NCBI RefSeq assembly: GCF_009797935.1
Contig: NZ_VOLC01000003.1
Location: 1 to 64,000, forward strand
Direction: 5' to 3'
Length of the DNA stretch: 64,000 bases
Source: Lunatibacter salilacus
GTDB taxonomy: Bacteria > Bacteroidota > Bacteroidia > Cytophagales > Cyclobacteriaceae
A model generated the notes under the pieces. It searched no databases, had not been told where the DNA came from, and saw nothing but the letters and a program-made list of their open reading frames with translations. The translations under genes were made by a program, and so were the position numbers. Shown here in pieces: positions 53,320 to 61,075 of the stretch (the first letter of the stretch is position 1; each line of letters starts with the position of its first letter).

Positions 53320-53346
53320 CCGAAACTTGTTTCGGCTGGGATTTTT
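53318..53346 (+). terminator. Terminator-like hairpin
   Basis: AGCCGAAAC pairs with GTTTCGGCT around TT, followed by GGGATTTTT. It overlaps the stop codon of the DUF2243 fragment. Confidence 0.65.
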
Positions 53347-53849
53347 GCTGGTTGGGGCCTCTTTAATTTTGTTTAAGGAATTATTCACCACCACATTCTT
53401 GAATTTAACAATGTTAAAGAATTCTCTCAAAATCCAGATTATTGTAACTATGGTTTTTTAGCAAGCGGAATCTATTCATGGTAACGGAATTTTCAATAAT
53501 TTCTAGCCGGGAACATTATCCCAATCGGCTTGAAAGTTGAAATGATGCAATTGCCCCTGAATGGGACTAAGCCTTGTAAGTTTTGGGTTTTCTTTTATCT
53601 TTCTTCTTTCTTGAAGTGTTAACAACTTCATAAAAACCCGCAGCAGGCGGCCAGTTCATCCTAGGGCATGGTATCATGGAGTTTTCCCATAAGGCGGAAT
53701 GAAAATTTGGCAAACCTTACTACTTGATAGAGTACAAAAGAGCTAAAATTTATTAGGTAACAAATTGATAATTTTTATATATAACAATACAAAGCAACGG
53801 ACACTATTGGAGTAATCAGCATGTCTAAAAATTAAATAATCGTTGAAAA
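53347..53849. other. Intergenic, no gene seen
   Basis: The 500-bp stretch has no supported frame or repeat. It probably holds the promoter of the metalloprotease gene, with no clear TAnnTTTG found. Confidence 0.4.
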
Positions 53850-55040
53850 ATGGATTTAACCAAAAAAATAATATTCATAATTATTCCGAAAGGCTATTGG
53901 GCTATCTTTATAGTTGCAATTTTGCTATTATTGTTGGGAGATAGTTATTTTACGTTTGGCATTATTTTAATTAACATTTTTCTGGTTTTAATAGGGCTAA
54001 AATTCGCAATATTTGTTCATGAAATTGGGCATTTAATATTTGCTAAGATGGTCAATGGAATTCCACGGAGAATCATATTCGGAAACGGAGACAAGGTATG
54101 TCAGTTCAACGTTAGGGGTGTTAAATTGGTTTTGAATTCAAAATTGGATCGTGGACTTATTATTTCTGAATTTGAGGATACAAGATTCATAAGGTGTAAA
54201 CTTATATTTTACGCGTGTGGGGGATTTTTAGCTAATTTTATAGTTGCATTTGCATTTATTCTTCTATCTATCAATCCGGAAGCCATTTATTTCTCCGCAA
54301 CGTTTGCACTTGCAAATCTTTTACTTGGCATCTTTTCTTTACTACCATCCTACACGAAGATTCAAGGAGTAAAAATAGACTCTGATGGTCTATCAATCTT
54401 AAAAATAACCTTTCTCAAGAAGTCAACTTTACAAGAGTCTTTAGCGTCAGTCAAACTTTTTGTTGCTGAGGACTATTTTGAATCAAAAGAATTTGAAAAG
54501 TCGATTGTAATTTACGAAGATTTACAATCCAAAATCAAAAATTCTAAATACTTAAATTTATTTTTGAGTTTAGCATATATGAAATTAGGTTATTTTCAGA
54601 AATCTATTGAATTGATGTGTGATCTCTTGCCTTCCATAGACGAAGAGGCTTTTAAGAATCTTAAATTCATTATCTATAACGCACTTGCTTGGGAGTATTT
54701 GCTTGTTAATAATCTGGAAGAAGCAGATAAATTTTCAAAGCTTACAAATCAATTTATTGAAAATAATGAATTCATTAGGGGTACGACTGCATCAATATTG
54801 ATAGAGAAAGGCCAACTGGAGGAAGGCTTAAGACTTATCACTAACGATGTGGATTTTAATCTGCCAAACAATCAATCTCTTTCGGCAGCAATGTATATTG
54901 GATACGCATATGCGGGATTGGGGGATAATCAAAATGCAAAAAAATATATGGAGTTTGTTGACCTAAACAGTAACGTGTTGGATCTTGATGAGAAATTTCT
55001 TTACGAGAGAATTAAAGAAAAATGTCTAATTATAGTCTAG
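53850..55040 (+). CDS. Membrane-embedded metalloprotease (M50-like) with TPR tail
   Basis: The 396-residue protein has N-terminal membrane helices with the zinc motif HEIGH at 57-61, inside a helix, followed by FAKMVNGIPRRI. A second motif region LLPSYTKIQG...DSDG (about 170-185) corresponds to the NPxxDG-type ligand of site-2 proteases. From about residue 200 the protein forms four to five TPR-like repeats (for example YLNLFLSLAYMKLGYFQKSI). M50 enzymes cut membrane segments, and the TPRs may bind a partner. The gene is AT-rich and convergent with the unrecognised three-gene operon. Confidence 0.75.
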   Translation: MDLTKKIIFIIIPKGYWAIFIVAILLLLLGDSYFTFGIILINIFLVLIGLKFAIFVHEIGHLIFAKMVNGIPRRIIFGNGDKVCQFNVRGVKLVLNSKLDRGLIISEFEDTRFIRCKLIFYACGGFLANFIVAFAFILLSINPEAIYFSATFALANLLLGIFSLLPSYTKIQGVKIDSDGLSILKITFLKKSTLQESLASVKLFVAEDYFESKEFEKSIVIYEDLQSKIKNSKYLNLFLSLAYMKLGYFQKSIELMCDLLPSIDEEAFKNLKFIIYNALAWEYLLVNNLEEADKFSKLTNQFIENNEFIRGTTASILIEKGQLEEGLRLITNDVDFNLPNNQSLSAAMYIGYAYAGLGDNQNAKKYMEFVDLNSNVLDLDEKFLYERIKEKCLIIV

Positions 55041-55085
55041 ACCCAATCGGACAAATGCCAGTTCATCACTCATATTTAAATATAG

Positions 55086-55397
55086 TTATATCTTTCCGTC
55101 TTTTATAAATGGTCTTTGGGGGATGGGAGTCGAAAAAAGCTTGCCTACCCCATCAGTTAGTTCAGCTTCTCTAACTACCTCAAAGGAGCCGTTAAGGATA
55201 CTCACGAATACTTGATGATCATTTATTTCAGGCAAGCCTTTGTCATTAATTCTTGGCTTTCCGATAATGGAAAGCCTTACGTAGTTTTCACTAGCTGAAT
55301 CTTTCATCAACGGCAAAAACGTCACTTCCTCTCCAATCTTGATTTTTTGGATTTCAAATTCCTCCCGTGAACTTACCTCTTCGGTATATTCACCCAT
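55086..55397 (-). CDS. Unrecognised protein, third gene of an orphan operon
   Basis: The 103-residue acidic protein has alternating beta-strand-like segments (YVRLSIIGKPRIND, HQVFVSILNGSFEVV) and no signal or membrane segment. Its ATG lies 4 nt after the stop of the second gene. I do not recognise the family. Confidence 0.5.
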   Translation of the reverse strand: MGEYTEEVSSREEFEIQKIKIGEEVTFLPLMKDSASENYVRLSIIGKPRINDKGLPEINDHQVFVSILNGSFEVVREAELTDGVGKLFSTPIPQRPFIKDGKI

Positions 55398-55401
55398 TTT
55401 T

Positions 55402-55683
55402 TCACTTGCAGTCAGCGATGGTTGGCAGTCGTAATAGCTCAGGTTTAGTTTCTAAATCGTAAACTGCAATCCTACTGAAGGTGGGATTTGTGATTATCAG
55501 TTTATTTCCCAGTCTCACAATTTCTGTGTTTTGAGGGGAAACCGTTGCCCCAGCACCCACGCGATAGGTAACAATAAACTCGTTTGCCCGTTCGAATCCT
55601 TCCAGTATTACCTTTTGTAAGGATTGCTCTTCCTCATCTATAATGGCAAAAAATACTTCCCCATTTATGGGTGTTAGCACCAT
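55402..55683 (-). CDS. Unrecognised protein, second gene of an orphan operon
   Basis: The 93-residue protein is predicted to be all-beta (GEVFFAIIDEEEQSLQKVIL, NKLIITNPTFSRIAVYDLET) and ends Asp-Cys-Lys. It begins 9 nt after the stop of the first gene. It and the third gene look like small cytoplasmic beta-domain partners. No motif is recognised. Confidence 0.5.
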   Translation of the reverse strand: MVLTPINGEVFFAIIDEEEQSLQKVILEGFERANEFIVTYRVGAGATVSPQNTEIVRLGNKLIITNPTFSRIAVYDLETKPELLRLPTIADCK

Positions 55684-55692
55684 TTCGTCCCA

Positions 55693-56208
55693 TTAGTCTC
55701 CAACTGGGGAAGAAAATCTACCGGTTTCGATTGATTGAACAACAGCTTTCAATAAGTGCAGGACAAACCGATCCTTTATTTTTGTCTCTAAAAAATTTTC
55801 GTCATAAAGGGATTGAGACCGTAATAACACGGTCATAATCTTACCCAAAGTTTCAGCATCTAATCCATAAAGTTTCATTGGTTGTGCGTAATAATTTTCG
55901 GCTTCTAACCTCCAAGATTGCCAGTCGAATAGTGGTACCAGTCTTAGTTTCAATACAGAGTCCAGAAGTCTTACGTGGATACCTTTGAGATCCAAAACCT
56001 CGTAAGGGGTATCAGCGAAATTCATGATACCGAGTAATTTTTCCGCTTTGTAAAACTTAAACTCCATTTCATGAATTAATTCAGTGAGTGGTCTTAGGTT
56101 TGCTAGACTTAGACTTCTACAATGATCGGGGAAGCTCACAATGGGTATAAATAAGGGAGTATATTCTTGTGTCATTTTTTCAGGATTTTGAGGTTTTGTT
56201 TTTTTCAT
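55693..56208 (-). CDS. Unrecognised protein, first gene of an orphan operon
   Basis: The 171-residue protein has a Lys/Pro-rich start, then FIPIVSFPDHCRSLSLANLR, a helical middle (LIHEMEFKFYKAEKLLGIM) and a helical C-terminus rich in Leu and Arg. There is no signal peptide. A second start at codon 12 is possible. The three genes are tightly spaced and must be one transcript. Function is unknown. Confidence 0.55.
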   Translation of the reverse strand: MKKTKPQNPEKMTQEYTPLFIPIVSFPDHCRSLSLANLRPLTELIHEMEFKFYKAEKLLGIMNFADTPYEVLDLKGIHVRLLDSVLKLRLVPLFDWQSWRLEAENYYAQPMKLYGLDAETLGKIMTVLLRSQSLYDENFLETKIKDRFVLHLLKAVVQSIETGRFSSPVGD

Positions 56209-56399
56209 AAATTATCTTGTTTTAGTTATTAAATAACAAAATAAACAAGATTAATTTATACGGTTATGAATATCTTAATTATCCTTATCAAGGATTCAAG
56301 GTTAAAGACAAATTCTTAGTATATATCAGATTTATTATGTTCGCAGGTTTCAATATTTGAACCTATTTCAAGGTGTAAGTAACAATTTTTTTTTTAGCA

Positions 56400-56426
56400 A
56401 AAAAATACCCTAATCGGGGTATTTTT
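56400..56426. terminator. Orphan terminator-like hairpin
   Basis: AAAAATACCC and GGGGTATTTTT pair around TAATC. T and A runs on both sides let it work in either direction. No gene ends nearby on the plus strand, and the closest minus-strand gene starts at 56208. Confidence 0.6.
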
Positions 56427-56489
56427 GCATAGTAAATACATCTTTTTGCGTTTTTTCAAATAATATACGCTGTAGGCTCAGAATGAGAT

Positions 56490-56543
56490 GGTCAACTGGT
56501 AAACTTTTTTAAAAAAATTTACAGAAAAAACTGAAAGTTGACC
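56490..56543. repeat. Nested inverted repeats in the ffh upstream region
   Basis: GGTCAACT (56490-56497) and AGTTGACC (56536-56543) are inverted. Between them lies an AT-rich near-palindrome (GTAAACTTTTTT and its partner, about 56500-56521). It could be an operator or a folded leader RNA. Confidence 0.45.
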
Positions 56544-56684
56544 GGATTTTTAAAATATTGCAGCGATCCAATTTTTTTGTCGGATAATTCTACTTCTTTT
56601 TCAGATTTTATTGAAGAAAAGCTGACTTTGGTCATGTTTTTTTACTTGCATTATAAAAAGAATTTGACACTAAGCCTGTTTTAC

Positions 56685-56746
56685 AATCCCTAATTGGGAT
56701 TAAATCCTCCCCGTTCCACTTTAAGAAGTTTTTTTCTTTATTTTTG
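56685..56746 (+). promoter_or_regulatory. Probable ffh promoter region
   Basis: TATTTTTG (56739-56746) matches TAnnTTTG and lies 24 nt before the start codon. A short inverted repeat AATCCC-TAATT-GGGATT (56685-56701) lies upstream. No perfect -33 TTTG is seen. Confidence 0.45.
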
Positions 56747-56769
56747 TGACTTAAACAATGGTATAGAAA

Positions 56770-58110
56770 ATGTTTGACAATCTTAGTTTTAAACTAGACC
56801 GGGCCTTCAAAACACTTAAAGGTACCGGTTCAATTACTGAAATCAACGTTGCAGCCACTGTCAAAGAAATCCGTAGGGCTTTGATAGATGCGGATGTTAA
56901 TTATAAAGTAGCCAAAGAAGTTACGGATAAAATCAAAGAGGAGGCATTAGGAAGGGATGTGCTTATTGCTGTTTCTCCCGGGCAGCTTTTGGTTAAGATC
57001 ACCCAGGAGGAACTGACCAAACTCATGGGTGGATCCAAAGAAGATATAAATCTTAAAGGTGATCCTTCGATTATTTTGATTTCCGGCCTACAAGGATCTG
57101 GTAAGACAACTTTCTCCGGCAAATTAGCCACTTACCTTAAAAAACAGGGACGTCAGGTGCTTTTGGTAGCTTGCGATATTTATAGACCAGCAGCGATAGA
57201 GCAACTTAAAACACTGGGATCGCAAATAGGGGTAGAAGTGTATGCTGAACCCGAGAATAAAAACGCTTTAGAAATTGCCCAAAATGCATTAGAACATGCT
57301 AAGAAAACGGGAAAGAAAACTGTCATAATAGATACAGCGGGCAGGTTGGCAGTGGATGAGGTGATGATGAATGAAATTTCAGAGTTAAAGGAAAAAATCA
57401 GACCCTCTGAAACGCTTTTTGTAGTCGATTCCATGACGGGGCAAGATGCCGTCAACACTGCGAAAACTTTTGATGAAAGACTCAACTTCGATGGCGTGGT
57501 TCTTACCAAACTTGATGGAGATAGTAGGGGAGGGGCAGCGATATCCATACGCCACGTGGTAAATAAGCCCATAAAATTCATCTCCACTGGGGAAAAAATG
57601 GAAAATCTGGACCTGTTTTATCCGGATAGGATGGCTCAGCGTATTCTAGGCATGGGGGATGTGGTTTCATTGGTGGAGAAGGCTCAACAGTCGTTTGATG
57701 AAGATGAGGCAAAACGAATTAATGCCAAGATCCGTAAAAATCAGTTTAATTTTGACGATTTCCTTTCCCAACTAGAACAGATCAAGAAGATGGGGAATAT
57801 CAAGGATCTTTTGGGCATGATACCTGGAATGGGAAAGGCGATGAAGGGGATGGATATTGATGACGAATCCTTTAAACCGATTGAGGCCATTATCCGAAGC
57901 ATGACACCGTCAGAACGCGAAGATCCCGCAATAATCGATGGGGGACGTAGAAAGCGATTAGCCGCAGGCAGTGGAAGGACTATTCAGGAAGTCAATAATT
58001 TGATGAAACAGTTTTCGGATATGAAAAAGATGATGAAGCAGATGAACAATATGGGTGGTGCTAAAAAGGCACTGGGGGCATTAGACCCCAAAAAATTAGG
58101 TAGAAGATAA
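56770..58110 (+). CDS. ffh: Signal recognition particle GTPase Ffh (SRP54)
   Basis: The 446-residue protein has the N domain (1-95), the GTPase domain with GLQGSGKT at 106-113, DTAGR at 188-192 and TKLDGD at 246-251, and the Met-rich M domain from about 320. The M domain includes SGRTIQEVNNLMKQF and the MKKMMKQMNNMGG tail. It binds 4.5S RNA and signal sequences and targets nascent membrane proteins to FtsY and SecYEG. Length and motifs are normal. A strong terminator follows at once. Confidence 0.97.
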   Translation: MFDNLSFKLDRAFKTLKGTGSITEINVAATVKEIRRALIDADVNYKVAKEVTDKIKEEALGRDVLIAVSPGQLLVKITQEELTKLMGGSKEDINLKGDPSIILISGLQGSGKTTFSGKLATYLKKQGRQVLLVACDIYRPAAIEQLKTLGSQIGVEVYAEPENKNALEIAQNALEHAKKTGKKTVIIDTAGRLAVDEVMMNEISELKEKIRPSETLFVVDSMTGQDAVNTAKTFDERLNFDGVVLTKLDGDSRGGAAISIRHVVNKPIKFISTGEKMENLDLFYPDRMAQRILGMGDVVSLVEKAQQSFDEDEAKRINAKIRKNQFNFDDFLSQLEQIKKMGNIKDLLGMIPGMGKAMKGMDIDDESFKPIEAIIRSMTPSEREDPAIIDGGRRKRLAAGSGRTIQEVNNLMKQFSDMKKMMKQMNNMGGAKKALGALDPKKLGRR

Positions 58111-58140
58111 AAAAAGCCTCGCATCGCGAGGCTTTTTTTT
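58109..58140. terminator. Bidirectional terminator between ffh and the lipoprotein gene
   Basis: AGCCTCGC and GCGAGGCT pair around four bases, with an A run before and T8 after. It overlaps the last base of the converging lipoprotein gene and serves both. Confidence 0.9.
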
Positions 58141-58670
58141 TATTCCGTTTCTTCCGATACGGTATAGTCAATGTCAAAATCTAAAGTCACGGAGTCGACT
58201 TCTAGAAGTTTGGCAGCATCAGTCTCTAACACTGCTTCTCTCCGAACCAGTTCAGTTATTACATCCATTTGTTGTTCGTATGGATCATCCTCACTGTGCA
58301 TGTTATTGAATAGAGTCAATAATTCCTGATCATCATATTCGGCATATCTTTCTGCCCGTTCTGCCTTAATTTTGTCCTTTTGGTCTTTGTAAAGAGCATC
58401 TTTTCGTTCGGTTAACTTCTCCTTGTAAGAAGCCATCATTTTGTTCAATTCATCACTATCCGAAAATGGAGTAGCAGTGACTACGATTTCACTTGATTCC
58501 CCATCGATGTTCACTAGGGTAAGTGTATCCATTTTATTGATATAGTATTCATCACCAGTCTCCATATCTAGGATTCGTTCGTCTTCGAAGATGAACCGGT
58601 CTTCTGCAGAACGGTTGGTACAACTGAAAATAACTGGTAACATAATAATTGCAATCCATAATTTTTTCAT
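58140..58670 (-). CDS. Lipoprotein of unknown function
   Basis: The 176-residue protein has a lipobox (PVIFSCTNR, Cys17), a short beta region (GDEYYINKMDTLTLVNIDGE), and a long Lys/Glu/Arg-rich helix (about 75-110) likely to be a coiled coil. The tail is acidic and ends Glu-Thr-Glu. No family is recognised. It converges on ffh and is likely monocistronic. Confidence 0.65.
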   Translation of the reverse strand: MKKLWIAIIMLPVIFSCTNRSAEDRFIFEDERILDMETGDEYYINKMDTLTLVNIDGESSEIVVTATPFSDSDELNKMMASYKEKLTERKDALYKDQKDKIKAERAERYAEYDDQELLTLFNNMHSEDDPYEQQMDVITELVRREAVLETDAAKLLEVDSVTLDFDIDYTVSEETE

Positions 58671-58882
58671 GACTTTTCAATTTTTTATAATAATATTGAT
58701 GTAGATCACATCTTGTATTTATGATAGATCCAGAGGTTTTTTGGGTTGAACCTTTATCTAAGGCCTATTTAATTCTGTTAAACCTTTAGTGTAGGCTAAA
58801 GGGAAACCACCCGAAGAAAACATAGAATGGCCTGTCGTTTACTTTGTATTATACATTTAAGCAAAAACCATGACAAAAATGG

Positions 58883-59617
58883 CTAGTTTATCCATTTTTC
58901 CATAAATTTTAAAAAATTATCTTTATAATGGTCGCTAACGGTAATGTTGATGTCTCCCAAATTTACGTTGTTCCTTGTTACCGACTGAATTTGATCCAAG
59001 GATATGATAAAAGACCTATGAATTCGCATGAATTGATCTTTCGGGAGAATTTCTTCCATATTTTTCAAGGAAGTAAGAGACAATAGAGGGTGCAGTTTAC
59101 CAGTTAGATGGACTTTTACGTAATCTTTGTACCCCTCTACACAGATTATCTCCTTCAAAAATACTTTTTGAAGTTGATATTCCACCTTTAGAAATATATA
59201 GGGTAATTTATTTCCCACTTCATCTATGGTATTCGTTTCGAATGCCTGATACGCTTTACTACTTGCCCTTAAAAACTCCTCATAGGAAAATGGTTTCAAC
59301 AAATAATCTAACGCACTCACTTTATATCCTTCTATAGCAAATTGATTATAGGCAGTGGTGAAAATTATCTTAGGCTGCTGATTTGCAGCTTTTCCCTGAA
59401 GGATCCTTGCCAATTCCATTCCTGTGAGATCAGGCATTTGGATATCCAGAAAAATAAGGTCCACCGCATTTTTATTTAAATAATTTAATGCTTCAATAGC
59501 ACTGTCAAATTTTCCCTCAAGAGATAAAAATTGGGTTTGCTCTATAAATCTGCTCAATAGTGCCAAAGCCAGCGGTTCGTCATCCACAGCTATGCAGGAG
59601 ATTTTTTTTTCTAACAT
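58883..59617 (-). CDS. LytTR-family response regulator
   Basis: The ATG at 59617 starts MLEKKISCIAVDDEP; an in-frame ATG at 59638 adds seven residues. The receiver domain has Asp12-Asp13, the phospho-acceptor Asp58 (LIFLDIQMP) and Lys in YLLKPFSY. The C-terminal LytTR DNA-binding domain shows IICVEGYKDYVKVHLTGK, MRIHRSFIISLDQI and a final DNFLKFMEKW. Its partner kinase gene ends 45 nt upstream, so the two are co-transcribed. LytTR systems in Bacteroidota often control envelope or TonB-receptor genes; the receptor at 61076 lies divergent. Confidence 0.92.
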   Translation of the reverse strand: MLEKKISCIAVDDEPLALALLSRFIEQTQFLSLEGKFDSAIEALNYLNKNAVDLIFLDIQMPDLTGMELARILQGKAANQQPKIIFTTAYNQFAIEGYKVSALDYLLKPFSYEEFLRASSKAYQAFETNTIDEVGNKLPYIFLKVEYQLQKVFLKEIICVEGYKDYVKVHLTGKLHPLLSLTSLKNMEEILPKDQFMRIHRSFIISLDQIQSVTRNNVNLGDINITVSDHYKDNFLKFMEKWIN

Positions 59618-59662
59618 GATAGTGCATCTGGTATTCAAACATATAATTTTGACAGGACAGAC

Positions 59663-60736
59663 TTATCCTAAGTCGATCTTTAACCACAACCGATATTCAT
59701 TTTCAGGATTAGTATCATCGATATGGAGAGAATGTTTGTTTTTGTATAACAAAGATAACCTTCTTATGGTATTAGACATACCAATGCCCTTTTGATTGGA
59801 TTCTGGACTTGCCTGATTTTTCGCTATAATTTTGTTTCTGGTTGTAAGCTTGAGCTGCTTTCCACTGATACTTACCTGTACCTGAATGAAGCTTTCCTTG
59901 CTGGAACTAATTCCATGTTTGAAACAGTTTTCGATAAATGGAAGAAACAGCATCGGAGCAATCACGACATCATCAAAATTTTCTTCGATAGATATATCCA
60001 TCTTTATTTTATCAGACACCCTCATTTGCATGAGGGAAATATAGTCTTTGATAAAATTAATCTCACTGCTGAGCAGCGTGTTGTCTTTCTCAGTTTCATA
60101 CAATACATACCGCATCATCCGGGAAAGTTTTAATAAGGCTGTCTTCGCTTCTTCAACATCGAAATTGATCAGAGAATAGATATTATTAAGCGTGTTGAAA
60201 AAGAAGTGGGGGTTAATTTGAGCCTTAAGGTAAGAAAGTTCCGAATTTATCTTTTGTTCCTCCAACTGCCTGCGTACCCCGTCCTCCATCTGCCACTTCT
60301 GAACTGCGGCGATACTGGTGCTTACGCCTATACTCAAGGCATATTGCAGGAAAAAAACCACGTCCCAAGTATAATTCCTCGGCTTAGCTACATGACGCAT
60401 GCCTGGACGAAAAGCCTCATGCATTAATTTGGGAAAGTTTACCCAATCTTCATAGAGGTGGGTAATGAGAAGAAAAATGGTTCCAACGATCACAGCTAAT
60501 ATTAAATACTGCCAAATTTTCCCTAAAAATAAAAACTTTGGCACCATATATAGGATGTTGCCATAAAAAGTTCCTATTAATATAGACAAGATTATAGCCT
60601 GCTTAACCCAGAATTCCATCGGTAAATCAACCCTCCATGAAAGTGGATTGATTATAAATACAACTATGGCAATCAATAGCCACGTTAAAATATGTAATAC
60701 AATGGTTAGATTTTTCCTGAAAATGGTCGGTCTCAT
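59663..60736 (-). CDS. LytS-type sensor histidine kinase
   Basis: The 357-residue protein has four membrane helices in the first 145 residues and a short coiled coil. The His_kinase domain carries LKAQINPHFFFNTLNNIYSL with His177 as phospho-acceptor. The ATPase domain shows LFLPFIENCFKHGISSS (N box) and a GIGMSNTIRRL (G) box. It lacks an extra sensory domain, so the signal is probably membrane-linked. It is transcribed with the response regulator. Confidence 0.92.
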   Translation of the reverse strand: MRPTIFRKNLTIVLHILTWLLIAIVVFIINPLSWRVDLPMEFWVKQAIILSILIGTFYGNILYMVPKFLFLGKIWQYLILAVIVGTIFLLITHLYEDWVNFPKLMHEAFRPGMRHVAKPRNYTWDVVFFLQYALSIGVSTSIAAVQKWQMEDGVRRQLEEQKINSELSYLKAQINPHFFFNTLNNIYSLINFDVEEAKTALLKLSRMMRYVLYETEKDNTLLSSEINFIKDYISLMQMRVSDKIKMDISIEENFDDVVIAPMLFLPFIENCFKHGISSSKESFIQVQVSISGKQLKLTTRNKIIAKNQASPESNQKGIGMSNTIRRLSLLYKNKHSLHIDDTNPENEYRLWLKIDLG

Positions 60737-60836
60737 TGAATGGTGTTTAATATGGCTGAGACTGGAAGCCTTTTTAAATAGGTGAATAGCTGCAAGTACT
60801 TTAAAGTTCGGATATGTTTCCCAGCCGTCTTATTCA

Positions 60837-60844
60837 CAAAATTA
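60837..60844 (-). promoter_or_regulatory. -7 element of the kinase/regulator operon
   Basis: The minus strand reads TAATTTTG, an exact TAnnTTTG, about 100 nt before the kinase ATG. No perfect -33 TTTG is visible. Confidence 0.4.
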
Positions 60845-60950
60845 GGATAAAGTTTTGAAAACATGATCGGTAATAGTCAGTTTAACAGTTTGTACCTATA
60901 GATACCGAGGATCTGTCGATGAAACAAACAATAGGGAATCAATTTCCAAC

Positions 60951-60995
60951 TAGGATGGAATTTTGTGCCTTTCGTCTAGGAAATTGACCATCCTA
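60951..60995. promoter_or_regulatory. Inverted repeat upstream of the TonB receptor gene
   Basis: TAGGATGG (60951-60958) and CCATCCTA (60988-60995) face each other 29 bp apart, 80 bp before the receptor ATG. Two spaced half-sites fit a LytTR-type or other dimeric operator; the adjacent LytTR regulator is the obvious candidate. This is inference. Confidence 0.35.
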
Positions 60996-61075
60996 TCGAG
61001 TACGTTTTTATAGCGTGGGAAATATGACTTGTTTTGTCAGGATTTGAATTAACCCATTTCAATTATCAAATTAAT

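Noticed and set aside
56430-56769. 4.5S (SRP) RNA gene next to ffh
   Set aside because: The conserved tetraloop-stem core of the RNA is not present on either strand.
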